From Acanthosepion lycidas (taxonomy: Eukaryota; Mollusca; Cephalopoda; Sepiida; Sepiidae): 64,000 nt of DNA. Position numbers and translations under genes: made by a program. The stretch covers positions 51,305,112 through 51,369,111 of the forward strand of contig OZ010590.1 in NCBI GenBank assembly GCA_963932145.1, read 5' to 3'. This document shows, piece after piece, positions 9,435-22,302 of this stretch (its first letter is position 1; every line of letters begins with the position of its first letter). The notes beneath the pieces were generated by a model. It did not search any database and had not been told where the DNA came from. It was given only the letters and a program-made list of their open reading frames with translations.

Positions 9435-9507
9435 CGCCGCGTGGCGTAATGGAAAAGGTGTCTGACTTCGAATCAGAAGATTGCGAGTTCGTGTCTCGTC
9501 GTTGTCG
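9435..9507 (+). tRNA. tRNA-Arg(TCG)-like, unit 6, early form
   Basis: As unit 1. The flank is already subfamily B (CAGGTAAGAACAATAAAC), so unit 6 changes type between its Glu and Arg genes. Confidence 0.75.
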
Positions 9508-10093
9508 AATTTTGTTGTTCAACTAGATTCTTAAATCTTCTGGAATTTATTGCTGTGATACAGCACTGAATGTTCAATTAAGAAAAAGTCGCTAAGGAGT
9601 AAAGAACAGCCTCTTTCAGTATATACGTAGATTTTCTTGAACTTCAAGTCCCATTTCTTCCAGCCTTGATAATTTTGTAATTTTTTTTTTTTTTTTTTTT
9701 TTTTTCCGGCAGACGTAGGTTTTTAAAATAAATCAAACATTTCGTGGAAAATTTTGACATGTGCGACAATGCCTGACGAATTCATGCCTCTGATTCCATC
9801 AGAGGTGTCTTGTCACGGAAACATCTACCAAAACATAGATTAAAAGTGCAAAGAAACTTTGACGTATTTTAATCTCGGAAAAAATGCCATCATATCGGGC
9901 GACGACAAGTATATTGATAGGAAATAAATGTCGTTGGAAAATTCATTTCACACATCAAAATAGTTGTTCCGAGAAGCATGAAAATCACGAAATTCGTCTC
10001 AGTTGTCCGTATGTGGATTATGAACACCGTCAAATATGAAGAAATGATCTATAATGATATTCCAGTTTGACGGTCGTCGCCAGCATGCTTTAG

Positions 10094-10177
10094 GTCAGGG
10101 TGGCCGAGCGGTCTAAGGCGCTGCGTTCAGGTCGCAGTCGGGTCTTCCCGGCGTGGGTTCGAATCCCACTCCTGACA
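10094..10177 (+). tRNA. tRNA-Leu(CAG), unit 7
   Basis: Identical to the unit 3 reference. Confidence 0.97.
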
Positions 10178-10583
10178 ATAGGACGACGTTATTTTCTTTT
10201 GCTATGATATATTTAGTCTTCCATGTAAAAAAATGAAAAAGAAAGAGCATTAAATTAAAAATCGCGTCTGTTGGCATGTCAATATTACGATCTAGAAGTT
10301 ACTAAGAGCGTAAAAATACTAAAATGTAAATCATTTTGAAAACGATGCGTGCAATTCTACTGAACATAGGCTAGCTGTGTAAAATATAGTCATTCTTGAA
10401 TACTAGACGATTCCGTGGTCAATGTGCAGAAATTGAATTTGAAAATAAATTTACTTTCTTGAAAGTTAACTTTTCCTAAAAGTTTTATTTTCGCCGTAAT
10501 TATTGATGGATTGAGAATTATTTCCGAGCCGAGATATCAAATTGAATTGGGCGAAAAAAAAAAAAAAACCTATAGGAAAAGCA

Positions 10584-10655
10584 TTCCGACACCGGGAATC
10601 GAACCCGAGCAGCCTGGGTGAAAGCCAGGAATCCTAACCACTAGACCATGTGGGA
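10584..10655 (-). tRNA. tRNA-Glu(TTC), unit 7 (reference copy)
   Basis: A 72 nt tRNA decoding GAA. Acceptor TCCCACA, A box TGGTCTAGTGG, anticodon stem CCTGG/CCAGG around loop CTTTCAC with anticodon TTC, T stem TCGGG/CCCGG and B box GGTTCGATTCC. The 3' acceptor strand TGTCGGA leaves position 4:69 as C:C, where animal tRNA-Glu has C:G. That mismatch is present in every unit. All other arms pair. No CCA is encoded, and a T4 terminator follows at once. Probably expressed, but processing and charging are uncertain. Confidence 0.88.
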
Positions 10656-11035
10656 ACCTGGAATCAGTTTGTTGTTACAGGCTAAAGTGTCAAACACGCT
10701 TCACACAGTCTTAGAGATATTATCAATCTCTCAGTTCCGAAACCGATAATGAATCATTGATTTGTATTCGTTATTGTATTGGTTGCTTTCGGAAAATAAC
10801 ATTTTACCTCATACACACCGACCTCATATTCAACACCTGCTTCATACCGCTCACTTTTACAGTCAGACGTGACACGCTCTAGAGATTTTTGATGTAAGGC
10901 GTAAACAGTACTAGCACCCAAATTTAATCAGCTTTTGTCTGACAATCCATGAGTAAAATATTTGCATTTAAAATGGATTTCCTATTCCTCATAGAACATT
11001 TACAAAAACTACAGGTAAGAACAATAAACGCGCTG

Positions 11036-11108
11036 CGCCGCGTGGCGTAATGGAAAAGGTGTCTGACTTCGAATCAGAAGTTTGCGAGTTCGTGTCTCGA
11101 CGTTGTCG
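11036..11108 (+). tRNA. tRNA-Arg(TCG)-like, unit 7, early form
   Basis: Early form with variable loop AGTTT and T65 to A (CTCGACG), which opens T-stem pair 49:65. Confidence 0.7.
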
Positions 11109-11693
11109 AATTTTGTTGTTCAACTAGATTCTTAAATCTTCTGGAATTTATTGCTGTGATACAGCACTGAATGTTCAATTAAGAAAAAGTCGCTAAGGAG
11201 TAAAGAACAGCCTCTTTCAGTATATACGTAGATTTTCTTGAACTTCAAGTCCCATTTCTTCCAACCTTGATAATTTTGTAATTTTTTTTTTTTTTTTTTT
11301 TTTTTCCGGCAGACGTAGGTTTTTAAAATAAATCAAACATTTCGTGGAAAATTTTGACATGTGCGACAATGCCTGACGAATTCATGCCTCTGATTCCATC
11401 AGAGGTGTCTTGTCACGGAAACATCTACCAAAACATAGATTAAAAGTGCAAAGAAACTTTGACGTATTTTAATCTCGGAAAAACTGCCATCATATCGGGC
11501 GACGACAAGTATATTGATAGGAAATAAATGTCGTTGGAAAATTCATTTCACACATCAAAATAGTTGTTCCGAGAAGCATGAAAATCACGAAATTCGTCTC
11601 AGTTGTCCGTATGTGGATTATGAACACCGTCAAATATGAAGAAATGATCTATAATGATATTCCAGTTTGACGATCGACGCCAGCATGCTTTAG

Positions 11694-11777
11694 GTCAATG
11701 TGGCCGAGCGGTCTAAGGCGCTGCGTTCAGGTCGCAGTCGGGTCTTCCCGGCGTGAGTTCGAATCCCACTCCTGACA
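11694..11777 (+). tRNA. tRNA-Leu(CAG), unit 8, acceptor damaged
   Basis: GTCAATG replaces GTCAGGG, breaking acceptor pairs 5:68 and 6:67. GTGAG breaks T-stem pair 52:62 and alters the B box. Likely a pseudogene. Confidence 0.85.
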
Positions 11778-12183
11778 ATAGGACGACGTTATTTTCTTTT
11801 GCTATGATATATTTAGTCTTCCATGTAAAAAAATGAAAAAGAAAGAGCATTAAATTAAAAATCGCGTCTGTTGGCATGTCAATATTACGATCTAGAAGTT
11901 ACTAAGAGCGTAAAAATACTAAAATGTAAATCATTTTGAAAACGATGCGTGCAATTCTACTGAACATAGGCTAGCTGTGTAAAATATAGTCATTCTTGAA
12001 TACTAGACGATTCCGTGGTCAATGTGCAGAAATTGAATTTGAAAATAAATTTACTTTCTTGAAAGTTAACTTTTCCTAAAAGTTTTATTTTCGCCGTAAT
12101 TATTGATGGATTGAGAATTATTTCCGAGCCGAGATATCAAATTGAATTGGGCGAAAAAAAAAAAAAAACCTATAGGAAAAGCA

Positions 12184-12255
12184 TTCCGACACCGGGAATC
12201 GAACCCGAGCAGCCTGGGTGAAAGCCAGGAATCCTAACCACTAGACCATGTGGGA
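12184..12255 (-). tRNA. tRNA-Glu(TTC), unit 8
   Basis: Identical to the unit 7 reference. Confidence 0.87.
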
Positions 12256-12635
12256 ACCTGGAATCAGTTTGTTGTTACAGGCTAAAGTGTCAAACACGCT
12301 TCACACAGTCTTAGAGATATTATCAATCTCTCAGTTCCGAAACCGATAATGAATCATTGATAAGTATTCGTTATTGTATTGGTTGCTTTCGGAAAATAAC
12401 ATTTTACCTCATACACACCGACCTCATATTCAACACCTGCTTCATACCGCTCACTTTTACAGTCAGACGTGACACGCTCTAGAGATTTTTGATGTAAGGC
12501 GTAAACAGTACTAGCACCCAAATTTAATCAGCTTTTGTCTGACAATCCATGAGTAAAATATTTGCATTTAAAATGGATTTCCTATTCCTCATAGAACATT
12601 TACAAAAACTACAGGTAAGAACAATAAACGCGCTG

Positions 12636-12708
12636 CGCCGCGTGGCGTAATGGAAAAGGTGTCTGACTTCGAATCAGAAGATTGCGAGTTCGTGTCTCGT
12701 CGTTGTCG
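12636..12708 (+). tRNA. tRNA-Arg(TCG)-like, unit 8, early form
   Basis: As unit 1. Confidence 0.75.
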
Positions 12709-13288
12709 AATTTTGTTGTTCAACTAGATTCTTAAATCTTCTGGAATTTATTGCTGTGATACAGCACTGAATGTTCAATTAAGAAAAAGTCGCTAAGGAC
12801 TAAAGAACAGCCTCTTTCAGTATATGCGTAGATTTTCTTGAACTTCAAGTCCCATTTCTTCCAGCCTTGATAATTTTGTAATTTTTTTTTTTTTTTTTTT
12901 CCGGCAGACGTAGGTTTTTAAAATAAATCAAACATTTCGTGGAAAATTTTGACATGTGCGACAATGCCTGACGAATTCATGCCTCTGATTCCATCAGAGG
13001 TGTCTTGTCACGGAAACATCTACCAAAACATAGATTAAAAGTGCAAAGAAACTTTGACGTATTTTAATCTCGGAAAAAATGCCATCATATCGGGCGACGA
13101 CAAGTATATTGATAGGAAATAAATGTCGTTGGAAAATTCATTTCACACATCAAAATAGTTGTTCCGAGAAGCATGAAAATCACGAAATTCGTCTCAGTTG
13201 TCCGTATGTGGATTATGAACACCGTCAAATATGAAGAAATGATCTATAATGATATTCCAGTTTGACGGTCGTCGCCAGCATGCTTTAG

Positions 13289-13372
13289 GTCAGGGTGGCC
13301 GAGCGGTCTAAGGCGCTGCGTTCAGGTCGCAGTCGGGTCTTCCCGGCGTGGGTTCGAATCCCACTCCTGACA
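13289..13372 (+). tRNA. tRNA-Leu(CAG), unit 9
   Basis: Identical to the reference. Confidence 0.97.
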
Positions 13373-13778
13373 ATAGGACGACGTTATTTTCTTTTGCTAT
13401 GATATATTTAGTCTTCCATGTAAAAAAATGAAAAAGAAAGAGCATTAAATTAAAAATCGCGTCTGTTGGCATGTCAATATTACGATCTAGAAGTTACTAA
13501 GAGCGTAAAAATACTAAAATGTAAATCATTTTGAAAACGATGCGTGCAATTCTACTGAACATAGGCTAGCTGTGTAAAATATAGTCATTCTTGAATACTA
13601 GACGATTCCGTGGTCAATGTGCAGAAATTGAATTTGAAAATAAATTTACTTTCTTGAAAGTTAACTTTTCCTAAAAGTTTTATTTTCGCCGTAATTATTG
13701 ATGGATTGAGAATTATTTCCGAGCCGAGATATCAAATTGAATTGGGCGAAAAAAAAAAAAAAACCTATAGGAAAAGCA

Positions 13779-13850
13779 TTCCGACACCGGGAATTGAACC
13801 CGAGCAGCCTGGGTGAAAGGCAGGAATCCTAACCACTAGACCATGTGGGA
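13779..13850 (-). tRNA. tRNA-Glu(TTC), unit 9
   Basis: Position 57 is A (still a purine) and G31 to C gives C:C at the top of the anticodon stem (AAAGGCAGG on +). Confidence 0.8.
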
Positions 13851-14230
13851 ACCTGGAATCAGTTTGTTGTTACAGGCTAAAGTGTCAAACACGCTTCACA
13901 CAGTCTTAGAGATATTATCAATCTCTCAGTTCCGAAACCGATAATGAATCATTGATTTGTATTCGTTATTGTATTGGTTGCTTTCGGAAAATAACATTTT
14001 ACCTCATACACACCGACATCATATTCAACACCTGCTTCATACCGCTCACTTTTACAGTCAGACGTGACACGCTCTAGAGATTTTTGATGTAAGGCGTAAA
14101 CAGTACTAGCATCCAAATTTAATCAGCTTTTGTCTGACAATCCATGAGTAAAATATTTGCATTTAAAATGGATTTCCTATTCCTCATAGAACATTTACAA
14201 AAACTACAGGTAAGAACAATAAACGCGCTG

Positions 14231-14303
14231 CGCCGCGTGGCGTAATGGAAAAGGTGTCTGACTTCGAATCAGAAGATTGCGAGTTCGTGTCTCGACGTTG
14301 TCG
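14231..14303 (+). tRNA. tRNA-Arg(TCG)-like, unit 9, early form
   Basis: As unit 1 with T65 to A (CTCGACG). Confidence 0.72.
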
Positions 14304-14883
14304 AATTTTGTTGTTCAACTAGATTCTTAAATCTTCTGGAATTTATTGCTGTGATACAGCACTGAATGTTCAATTAAGAAAAAGTCGCTAAGGACTAAAG
14401 AACAGCCTCTTTCAGTATATACGTAGATTTTCTTGAACTTCAAGTCCCATTTCTTCCAGCCTTGATAATTTTGTAATTTTTTTTTTTTTTTTTTTCCGGC
14501 AGACGTAGGTTTTTAAAATAAATCAAACATTTCGTGGAAAATTTTGACATGTGCGACAATGCCTGACGAATTCATGCCTCTGATTCCATCAGAGGTGTCT
14601 TGTCACGGAAACATCTACCAAAACATAGATTAAAAGTGCAAAGAAACTTTGACGTATTTTAATCTCGGAAAAAATGCCATCATATCGGGCGACGACAAGT
14701 ATATTGATAGGAAATAAATGTCGTTGGAAAATTCATTTCACACATCAAAATAGTTGTTCCGAGAAGCATGAAAATCACGAAATTCGTCTCAGTTGTCCGT
14801 ATGTGGATTATGAACACCGTCAAATATGAAGAAATGATCTATAATGATATTCCAGTTTGACGGTCGTCGCCAGCATGCTTTAG

Positions 14884-14967
14884 GTCAGGGTGGCCGAGCG
14901 GTCTAAGGCGCTGCGTTCAGGTCGCAGTCGGGTCTTCCCGGCGTGGGTTCGAATCCCACTCCTGACA
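14884..14967 (+). tRNA. tRNA-Leu(CAG), unit 10
   Basis: Identical to the reference. Confidence 0.97.
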
Positions 14968-15374
14968 ATAGGACGACGTTATTTTCTTTTGCTATGATAT
15001 ATTTAGTCTTCCATGTAAAAAAATGAAAAAGAAAGAGCATTAAATTAAAAATCGCGTCTGTTGGCATGTCAATATTACGATCTAGAAGTTACTAAGAGCG
15101 TAAAAATACTAAAATGTAAATCATTTTGAAAACGATGCGTGCAATTCTACTGAACATAGGCTAGCTGTGTAAAATATAGTCATTCTTGAATACTAGACGA
15201 TTCCGTGGTCAATGTGCAGAAATTGAATTTGAAAATAAATTTACTTTCTTGAAAGTTAACTTTTCCTAAAAGTTTTATTTTCGCCGTAATTATTGATGGA
15301 TTGAGAATTATTTCCGAGCCGAGATATCAAATTGAATTGGGCGAAAAAAAAAAAAAAAACCTATAGGAAAAGCA

Positions 15375-15446
15375 TTCCGACACCGGGAATCGAACCCGAG
15401 CAGCCTGGGTGAAAGCCAGGAATCCTAACCACTAGACCATGTGGGA
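15375..15446 (-). tRNA. tRNA-Glu(TTC), unit 10
   Basis: Identical to the unit 7 reference. Confidence 0.87.
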
Positions 15447-15826
15447 ACCTGGAATCAGTTTGTTGTTACAGGCTAAAGTGTCAAACACGCTTCACACAGT
15501 CTTAGAGATATTATCAATCTCTCAGTTCCGAAACCGATAATGAATCATTGATTTGTATTCGTTATTGTATTGGTTGCTTTCGGAAAATAACATTTTACCT
15601 CATACACACCGACCTCATATTCAACACCTGCTTCATACCGCTCACTTTTACAGTCAGACGTGACACGCTCTAGAGATTTTTGATGTAAGGCGTAAACAGT
15701 ACTAGCACCCAAATTTAATCAGCTTTTGTCTGACAATCCATGAGTAAAATATTTGCATTTAAAATGGATTTCCTATTCCTCATAGAACATTTACAAAAAC
15801 TACAGGTAAGAACAATAAACGCGCTG

Positions 15827-15899
15827 CGCCGCGTGGCGTAATGGAAAAGGTGTCTGACTTCGAATCAGAAGATTGCGAGTTCGTGTCTCGTCGTTGTCG
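15827..15899 (+). tRNA. tRNA-Arg(TCG)-like, unit 10, early form
   Basis: As unit 1. Confidence 0.75.
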
Positions 15900-16479
15900 A
15901 ATTTTGTTGTTCAACTAGATTCTTGAATCTTCTGGAATTTATTGCTGTGATACAGCACTGAATGTTCAATTAAGAAAAAGTCGCTAAGGACTAAAGAACA
16001 GCCTCTTTCAGTATATGCGTAGATTTTCTTGAACTTCAAGTCCCATTTCTTCCAGCCTTGATAATTTTGTAATTTTTTTTTTTTTTTTTTTCCGGCAGAC
16101 GTAGGTTTTTAAAATAAATCAAACATTTCGTGGAAAATTTTGACATGTGCGACAATGCCTGACGAATTCATGCCTCTGATTCCATCAGAGGTGTCTTGTC
16201 ACGGAAACATCTACCAAAACATAGATTAAAAGTGCAAAGAAACTTTGACGTATTTTAATCTCGGAAAAAATGCCATCATATCGGGCGACGACAAGTATAT
16301 TGATAGGAAATAAATGTCGTTGGAAAATTCATTTCACACATCAAAATAGTTGTTCCGAGAAGCATGAAAATCACGAAATTCGTCTCAGTTGTCCGTATGT
16401 GGATTATGAACACCGTCAAATATGAAGAAATGATCTATAATGATATTCCAGTTTGACGGTCGTCGCCAGCATGCTTTAG

Positions 16480-16563
16480 GTCAGGGTGGCCGAGCGGTCT
16501 AAGGCGCTGCGTTCAGGTCGCAGTCGGGTCTTCCCGGCGTGGGTTCGAATCCCACTCCTGACA
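16480..16563 (+). tRNA. tRNA-Leu(CAG), unit 11
   Basis: Identical to the reference. Confidence 0.97.
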
Positions 16564-16971
16564 ATAGGACGACGTTATTTTCTTTTGCTATGATATATTT
16601 AGTCTTCCATGTAAAAAAATGAAAAAGAAAGAGCATTAAATTAAAAATCGCGTCTGTTGGCATGTCAATATTACGATCTAGAAGTTACTAAGAGCGTAAA
16701 AATACTAAAATGTAAATCATTTTGAAAACGATGCGTGCAATTCTACTGAACATAGGCTAGCTGTGTAAAATATAGTCATTCTTGAATACTAGACGATTCC
16801 GTGGTCAATGTGCAGAAATTGAATTTGAAAATAAATTTACTTTCTTGAAAGTTAACTTTTCCTAAAAGTTTTATTTTCGCCGTAATTATTGATGGATTGA
16901 GAATTATTTCCGAGCCGAGATATCAAATTGAATTGGGCGAAAAAAAAAAAAAAAAACCTATAGGAAAAGCA

Positions 16972-17043
16972 TTCCGACACCGGGAATCGAACCCGAGCAG
17001 CCTGGGTGAAAGCCAGGAATCCTAACCACTAGACCATGTGGGA
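16972..17043 (-). tRNA. tRNA-Glu(TTC), unit 11
   Basis: Identical to the unit 7 reference. Confidence 0.87.
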
Positions 17044-17423
17044 ACCTGGAATCAGTTTGTTGTTACAGGCTAAAGTGTCAAACACGCTTCACACAGTCTT
17101 AGAGATATTATCAATCTCTCAGTTCCGAAACCGATAATGAATCATTGATTTGTATTCGTTATTGTATTGGTTGCTTTCGGAAAATAACATTTTACCTCAT
17201 ACACACCGACCTCATATTCAACACCTGCTTCATACCGCTCACTTTTACAGTCAGACGTGACACGCTCTAGAGATTTTTGATGTAAGGCGTAAACAGTACT
17301 AGCACCCAAATTTAATCAGCTTTTGTCTGACAATCCATGAGTAAAATATTTGCATTTAAAATGGATTTCCTATTCCTCATAGAACATTTACAAAAACTAC
17401 AGGTAAGAACAATAAACGCGCTG

Positions 17424-17496
17424 CGCCGCGTGGCGTAATGGAAAAGGTGTCTGACTTCGAATCAGAAGATTGCGAGTTCGTGTCTCGTCGTTGTCG
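17424..17496 (+). tRNA. tRNA-Arg(TCG)-like, unit 11, early form
   Basis: As unit 1. First copy with the AAATCATCTGG flank. Confidence 0.75.
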
Positions 17497-18082
17497 AATT
17501 TTGTTGTTCAACTAGATTCTTAAATCATCTGGAATTTATTGCTGTGATACAGCACTGAATGTTCAATTAAGAAAAAGTCGCTAAGGAGTAAAGAACAGCC
17601 TCTTTCAGTATATACGTAGATTTTCTTGAACTTCAAGTCCCATTTCTTCCAGCCTTGATAATTTTGTAATTTTTTTTTTTTTTTTTTTTTTTTTCCGGCA
17701 GACGTAGGTTTTTAAAATAAATCAAACATTTCGTGGAAAATTTTGACATGTGCGACAATGCCTGACGAATTCATGCCTCTGATTCCATCAGAGGTGTCTT
17801 GTCACGGAAACATCTACCAAAACATAGATTAAAAGTGCAAAGAAACTTTGACGTATTTTAATCTCGGAAAAAATGCCATCATATCGGGCGACGACAAGTA
17901 TATTGATAGGAAATAAATGTCGTTGGAAAATTCATTTCACACATCAAAATAGTTGTTCCGAGAAGCATGAAAATCACGAAATTCGTCTCAGTTGTCCGTA
18001 TGTGGATTATGAACACCGTCAAATATGAAGAAATGATCTATAATGATATTCCAGTTTGACGGTCGTCGCCAGCATGCTTTAG

Positions 18083-18166
18083 GTCAGGGTGGCCGAGCGG
18101 TCTAAGGCGCTGCGTTCAGGTCGCAGTCGGGTCTTCCCGGCGTGGGTTCGAATCCCACTCCTGACA
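18083..18166 (+). tRNA. tRNA-Leu(CAG), unit 12
   Basis: Identical to the reference. Confidence 0.97.
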
Positions 18167-18573
18167 ATAGGACGACGTTATTTTCTTTTGCTATGATATA
18201 TTTAGTCTTCCATGTAAAAAAATGAAAAAGAAAGAGCATTAAATTAAAAATCGCGTCTGTTGGCGTGTCAATATTACGATCTAGAAGTTACTAAGAGCGT
18301 AAAAATACTAAAATGTAAATCATTTTGAAAACGATGCGTGCAATTCTACTGAACATAGGCTAGCTGTGTAAAATATAGTCATTCTTGAATACTAGACGAT
18401 TCCGTGGTCAATGTGCAGAAATTGAATTTGAAAATAAATTTACTTTCTTGAAAGTTAACTTTTCCTAAAAGTTTTATTTTCGCCGTAATTATTGATGGAT
18501 TGAGAATTATTTCCGAGCCGAGATATCAAATTGAATTGGGCGAAAAAAAAAAAAAAAACCTATAGGAAAAGCA

Positions 18574-18645
18574 TTCCGACACCGGGAATCGAACCCGAGC
18601 AGCCTGGGTGAAAGCCAGGAATCCTAACCACTAGACCATGTGGGA
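18574..18645 (-). tRNA. tRNA-Glu(TTC), unit 12
   Basis: Identical to the unit 7 reference. Confidence 0.87.
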
Positions 18646-19025
18646 ACCTGGAATCAGTTTGTTGTTACAGGCTAAAGTGTCAAACACGCTTCACACAGTC
18701 TTAGAGATATTATCAATCTCTCAGTTCCGAAACCGATAATGAATCATTGATTTGTATTCGTTATTGTATTGGTTGCTTTCGGAAAATAACATTTTACCTC
18801 ATACACACCGACCTCATATTCAACACCTGCTTCATACCGCTCACTTTTACAGTCAGACGTGACACGCTCTAGAGATTTTTGATGTAAGGCGTAAACAGTA
18901 CTAGCACCCAAATTTAATCAGCTTTTGTCTGACAATCCATGAGTAAAATATTTGCATTTAAAATGGATTTCCTATTCCTCATAGAACATTTACAAAAACT
19001 ACAGGTAAGAACAATAAACGCGCTG

Positions 19026-19098
19026 CGCCGCGTGGCGTAATGGAAAAGGTGTCTGACTTCGAATCAGAAGATTGCGAGTTCGTGTCTCGTCGTTGTCG
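19026..19098 (+). tRNA. tRNA-Arg(TCG)-like, unit 12, early form
   Basis: As unit 1. Confidence 0.75.
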
Positions 19099-19684
19099 AA
19101 TTTTGTTGTTCAACTAGATTCTTAAATCATCTGGAATTTATTGCTGTGATACAGCACTGAATGTTCAATTAAGAAAAAGTCGCTAAGGAGTAAAGAACAG
19201 CCTCTTTCAGTATATACGTAGATTTTCTTGAACTTCAAGTCCCATTTCTTCCAGCCTTGATAATTTTGTAATTTTTTTTTTTTTTTTTTTTTTTTTCCGG
19301 CAGACGTAGGTTTTTAAAATAAATCAAACATTTCGTGGAAAATTTTGACATGTGCGACAATGCCTGACGAATTCATGCCTCTGATTCCATCAGAGGTGTC
19401 TTGTCACGGAAACATCTACCAAAACATAGATTAAAAGTGCAAAGAAACTTTGACGTATTTTAATCTCGGAAAAAATGCCATCATATCGGGCGACGACAAG
19501 TATATTGATAGGAAATAAATGTCGTTGGAAAATTCATTTCACACATCAAAATAGTTGTTCCGAGAAGCATGAAAATCACGAAATTCGTCTCAGTTGTCCG
19601 TATGTGGATTATGAACACCGTCAAATATGAAGAAATGATCTATAATGATATTCCAGTTTGACGGTCGTCGCCAGCATGCTTTAG

Positions 19685-19768
19685 GTCAGGGTGGCCGAGC
19701 GGTCTAAGGCGCTGCGTTCAGGTCGCAGTCGGGTCTTCCCGGCGTGGGTTCGAATCCCACTCCTGACA
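19685..19768 (+). tRNA. tRNA-Leu(CAG), unit 13
   Basis: Identical to the reference. Confidence 0.97.
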
Positions 19769-20175
19769 ATAGGACGACGTTATTTTCTTTTGCTATGATA
19801 TATTTAGTCTTCCATGTAAAAAAATGAAAAAGAAAGAGCATTAAATTAAAAATCGCGTCTGTTGGCATGTCAATATTACGATCTAGAAGTTACTAAGAGC
19901 GTAAAAATACTAAAATGTAAATCATTTTGAAAACGATGCGTGCAATTCTACTGAACATAGGCTAGCTGTGTAAAATATAGTCATTCTTGAATACTAGACG
20001 ATTCCGTGGTCAATGTGCAGAAATTGAATTTGAAAATAAATTTACTTTCTTGAAAGTTAACTTTTCCTAAAAGTTTTATTTTCGCCGTAATTATTGATGG
20101 ATTGAGAATTATTTCCGAGCCGAGATATCAAATTGAATTGGGCGAAAAAAAAAAAAAAAACCTATAGGAAAAGCA

Positions 20176-20247
20176 TTCCGACACCGGGAATCGAACCCGA
20201 GCAGCCTGGGTGAAAGCCAGGAATCCTAACCACTAGACCATGTGGGA
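20176..20247 (-). tRNA. tRNA-Glu(TTC), unit 13
   Basis: Identical to the unit 7 reference. Confidence 0.87.
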
Positions 20248-20627
20248 ACCTGGAATCAGTTTGTTGTTACAGGCTAAAGTGTCAAACACGCTTCACACAG
20301 TCTTAGAGATATTATCAATCTCTCAGTTCCGAAACCGATAATGAATCATTGATTTGTATTCGTTATTGTATTGGTTGCTTTCGGAAAATAACATTTTACC
20401 TCATACACACCGACCTCATATTCAACACCTGCTTCATACCGCTCACTTTTACAGTCAGACGTGACACGCTCTAGAGATTTTTGATGTAAGGCGTAAACAG
20501 TACTAGCACCCAAATTTAATCAGCTTTTGTCTGACAATCCATGAGTAAAATATTTGCATTTAAAATGGATTTCCTATTCCTCATAGAACATTTACAAAAA
20601 CTACAGGTAAGAACAATAAACGCGCTG

Positions 20628-20700
20628 CGCCGCGTGGCGTAATGGAAAAGGTGTCTGACTTCGAATCAGAAGATTGCGAGTTCGTGTCTCGTCGTTGTCG
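20628..20700 (+). tRNA. tRNA-Arg(TCG)-like, unit 13, early form
   Basis: As unit 1. Confidence 0.75.
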
Positions 20701-21286
20701 AATTTTGTTGTTCAACTAGATTCTTAAATCATCTGGAATTTATTGCTGTGATACAGCACTGAATGTTCAATTAAGAAAAAGTCGCTAAGGAGTAAAGAAC
20801 AGCCTCTTTCAGTATATACGTAGATTTTCTTGAACTTCAAGTCCCATTTCTTCCAGCCTTGATAATTTTGTAATTTTTTTTTTTTTTTTTTTTTTTTTCC
20901 GGCAGACGTAGGTTTTTAAAATAAATCAAACATTTCGTGGAAAATTTTGACATGTGCGACAATGCCTGACGAATTCATGCCTCTGATTCCATCAGAGGTG
21001 TCTTGTCACGGAAACATCTACCAAAACATAGATTAAAAGTGCAAAGAAACTTTGACGTATTTTAATCTCGGAAAAAATGCCATCATATCGGGCGACGACA
21101 AGTATATTGATAGGAAATAAATGTCGTTGGAAAATTCATTTCACACATCAAAATAGTTGTTCCGAGAAGCATGAAAATCACGAAATTCGTCTCAGTTGTC
21201 CGTATGTGGATTATGAACACCGTCAAATATGAAGAAATGATCTATAATGATATTCCAGTTTGACGGTCGTCGCCAGCATGCTTTAG

Positions 21287-21370
21287 GTCAGGGTGGCCGA
21301 GCGGTCTAAGGCGCTGCGTTCAGGTCGCAGTCGGGTCTTCCCGGCGTGGGTTCGAATCCCACTCCTGACA
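21287..21370 (+). tRNA. tRNA-Leu(CAG), unit 14
   Basis: Identical to the reference. Confidence 0.97.
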
Positions 21371-21777
21371 ATAGGACGACGTTATTTTCTTTTGCTATGA
21401 TATATTTAGTCTTCCATGTAAAAAAATGAAAAAGAAAGAGCATTAAATTAAAAATCGCGTCTGTTGGCATGTCAATATTACGATCTAGAAGTTACTAAGA
21501 GCGTAAAAATACTAAAATGTAAATCATTTTGAAAACGATGCGTGCAATTCTACTGAACATAGGCTAGCTGTGTAAAATATAGTCATTCTTGAATACTAGA
21601 CGATTCCGTGGTCAATGTGCAGAAATTGAATTTGAAAATAAATTTACTTTCTTGAAAGTTAACTTTTCCTAAAAGTTTTATTTTCGCCGTAATTATTGAT
21701 GGATTGAGAATTATTTCCGAGCCGAGATATCAAATTGAATTGGGCGAAAAAAAAAAAAAAAACCTATAGGAAAAGCA

Positions 21778-21849
21778 TTCCGACACCGGGAATCGAACCC
21801 GAGCAGCCTGGGTGAAAGCCAGGAATCCTAACCACTAGACCATGTGGGA
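21778..21849 (-). tRNA. tRNA-Glu(TTC), unit 14
   Basis: Identical to the unit 7 reference. Confidence 0.87.
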
Positions 21850-22229
21850 ACCTGGAATCAGTTTGTTGTTACAGGCTAAAGTGTCAAACACGCTTCACAC
21901 AGTCTTAGAGATATTATCAATCTCTCAGTTCCGAAACCGATAATGAATCATTGATTTGTATTCGTTATTGTATTGGTTGCTTTCGGAAAATAACATTTTA
22001 CCTCATACACACCGACCTCATATTCAACACCTGCTTCATACCGCTCACTTTTACAGTCAGACGTGACACGCTCTAGAGATTTTTGATGTAAGGCGTAAAC
22101 AGTACTAGCACCCAAATTTAATCAGCTTTTGTCTGACAATCCATGAGTAAAATATTTGCATTTAAAATGGATTTCCTATTCCTCATAGAACATTTACAAA
22201 AACTACAGGTAAGAACAATAAACGCGCTG

Positions 22230-22302
22230 CGCCGCGTGGCGTAATGGAAAAGGTGTCTGACTTCGAATCAGAAGATTGCGAGTTCGTGTCTCGTCGTTGT
22301 CG
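22230..22302 (+). tRNA. tRNA-Arg(TCG)-like, unit 14, early form
   Basis: As unit 1. Confidence 0.75.

Larger units (their letters stand above)
535..10093. repeat. Subfamily A (units 1-6)
   Basis: These units lack the TTTGAA hexamer in the Leu-Glu spacer (they read AGAAATTGAAAATAAA). Most have CTCTAGCGATT and ACATTACTA before the Arg-type gene. Units 3 and 6 switch to subfamily B sequence (CTCTAGAGATT, ACAGTACTA, CAGGTAAG) in that spacer, so they are mosaics. Confidence 0.85.
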
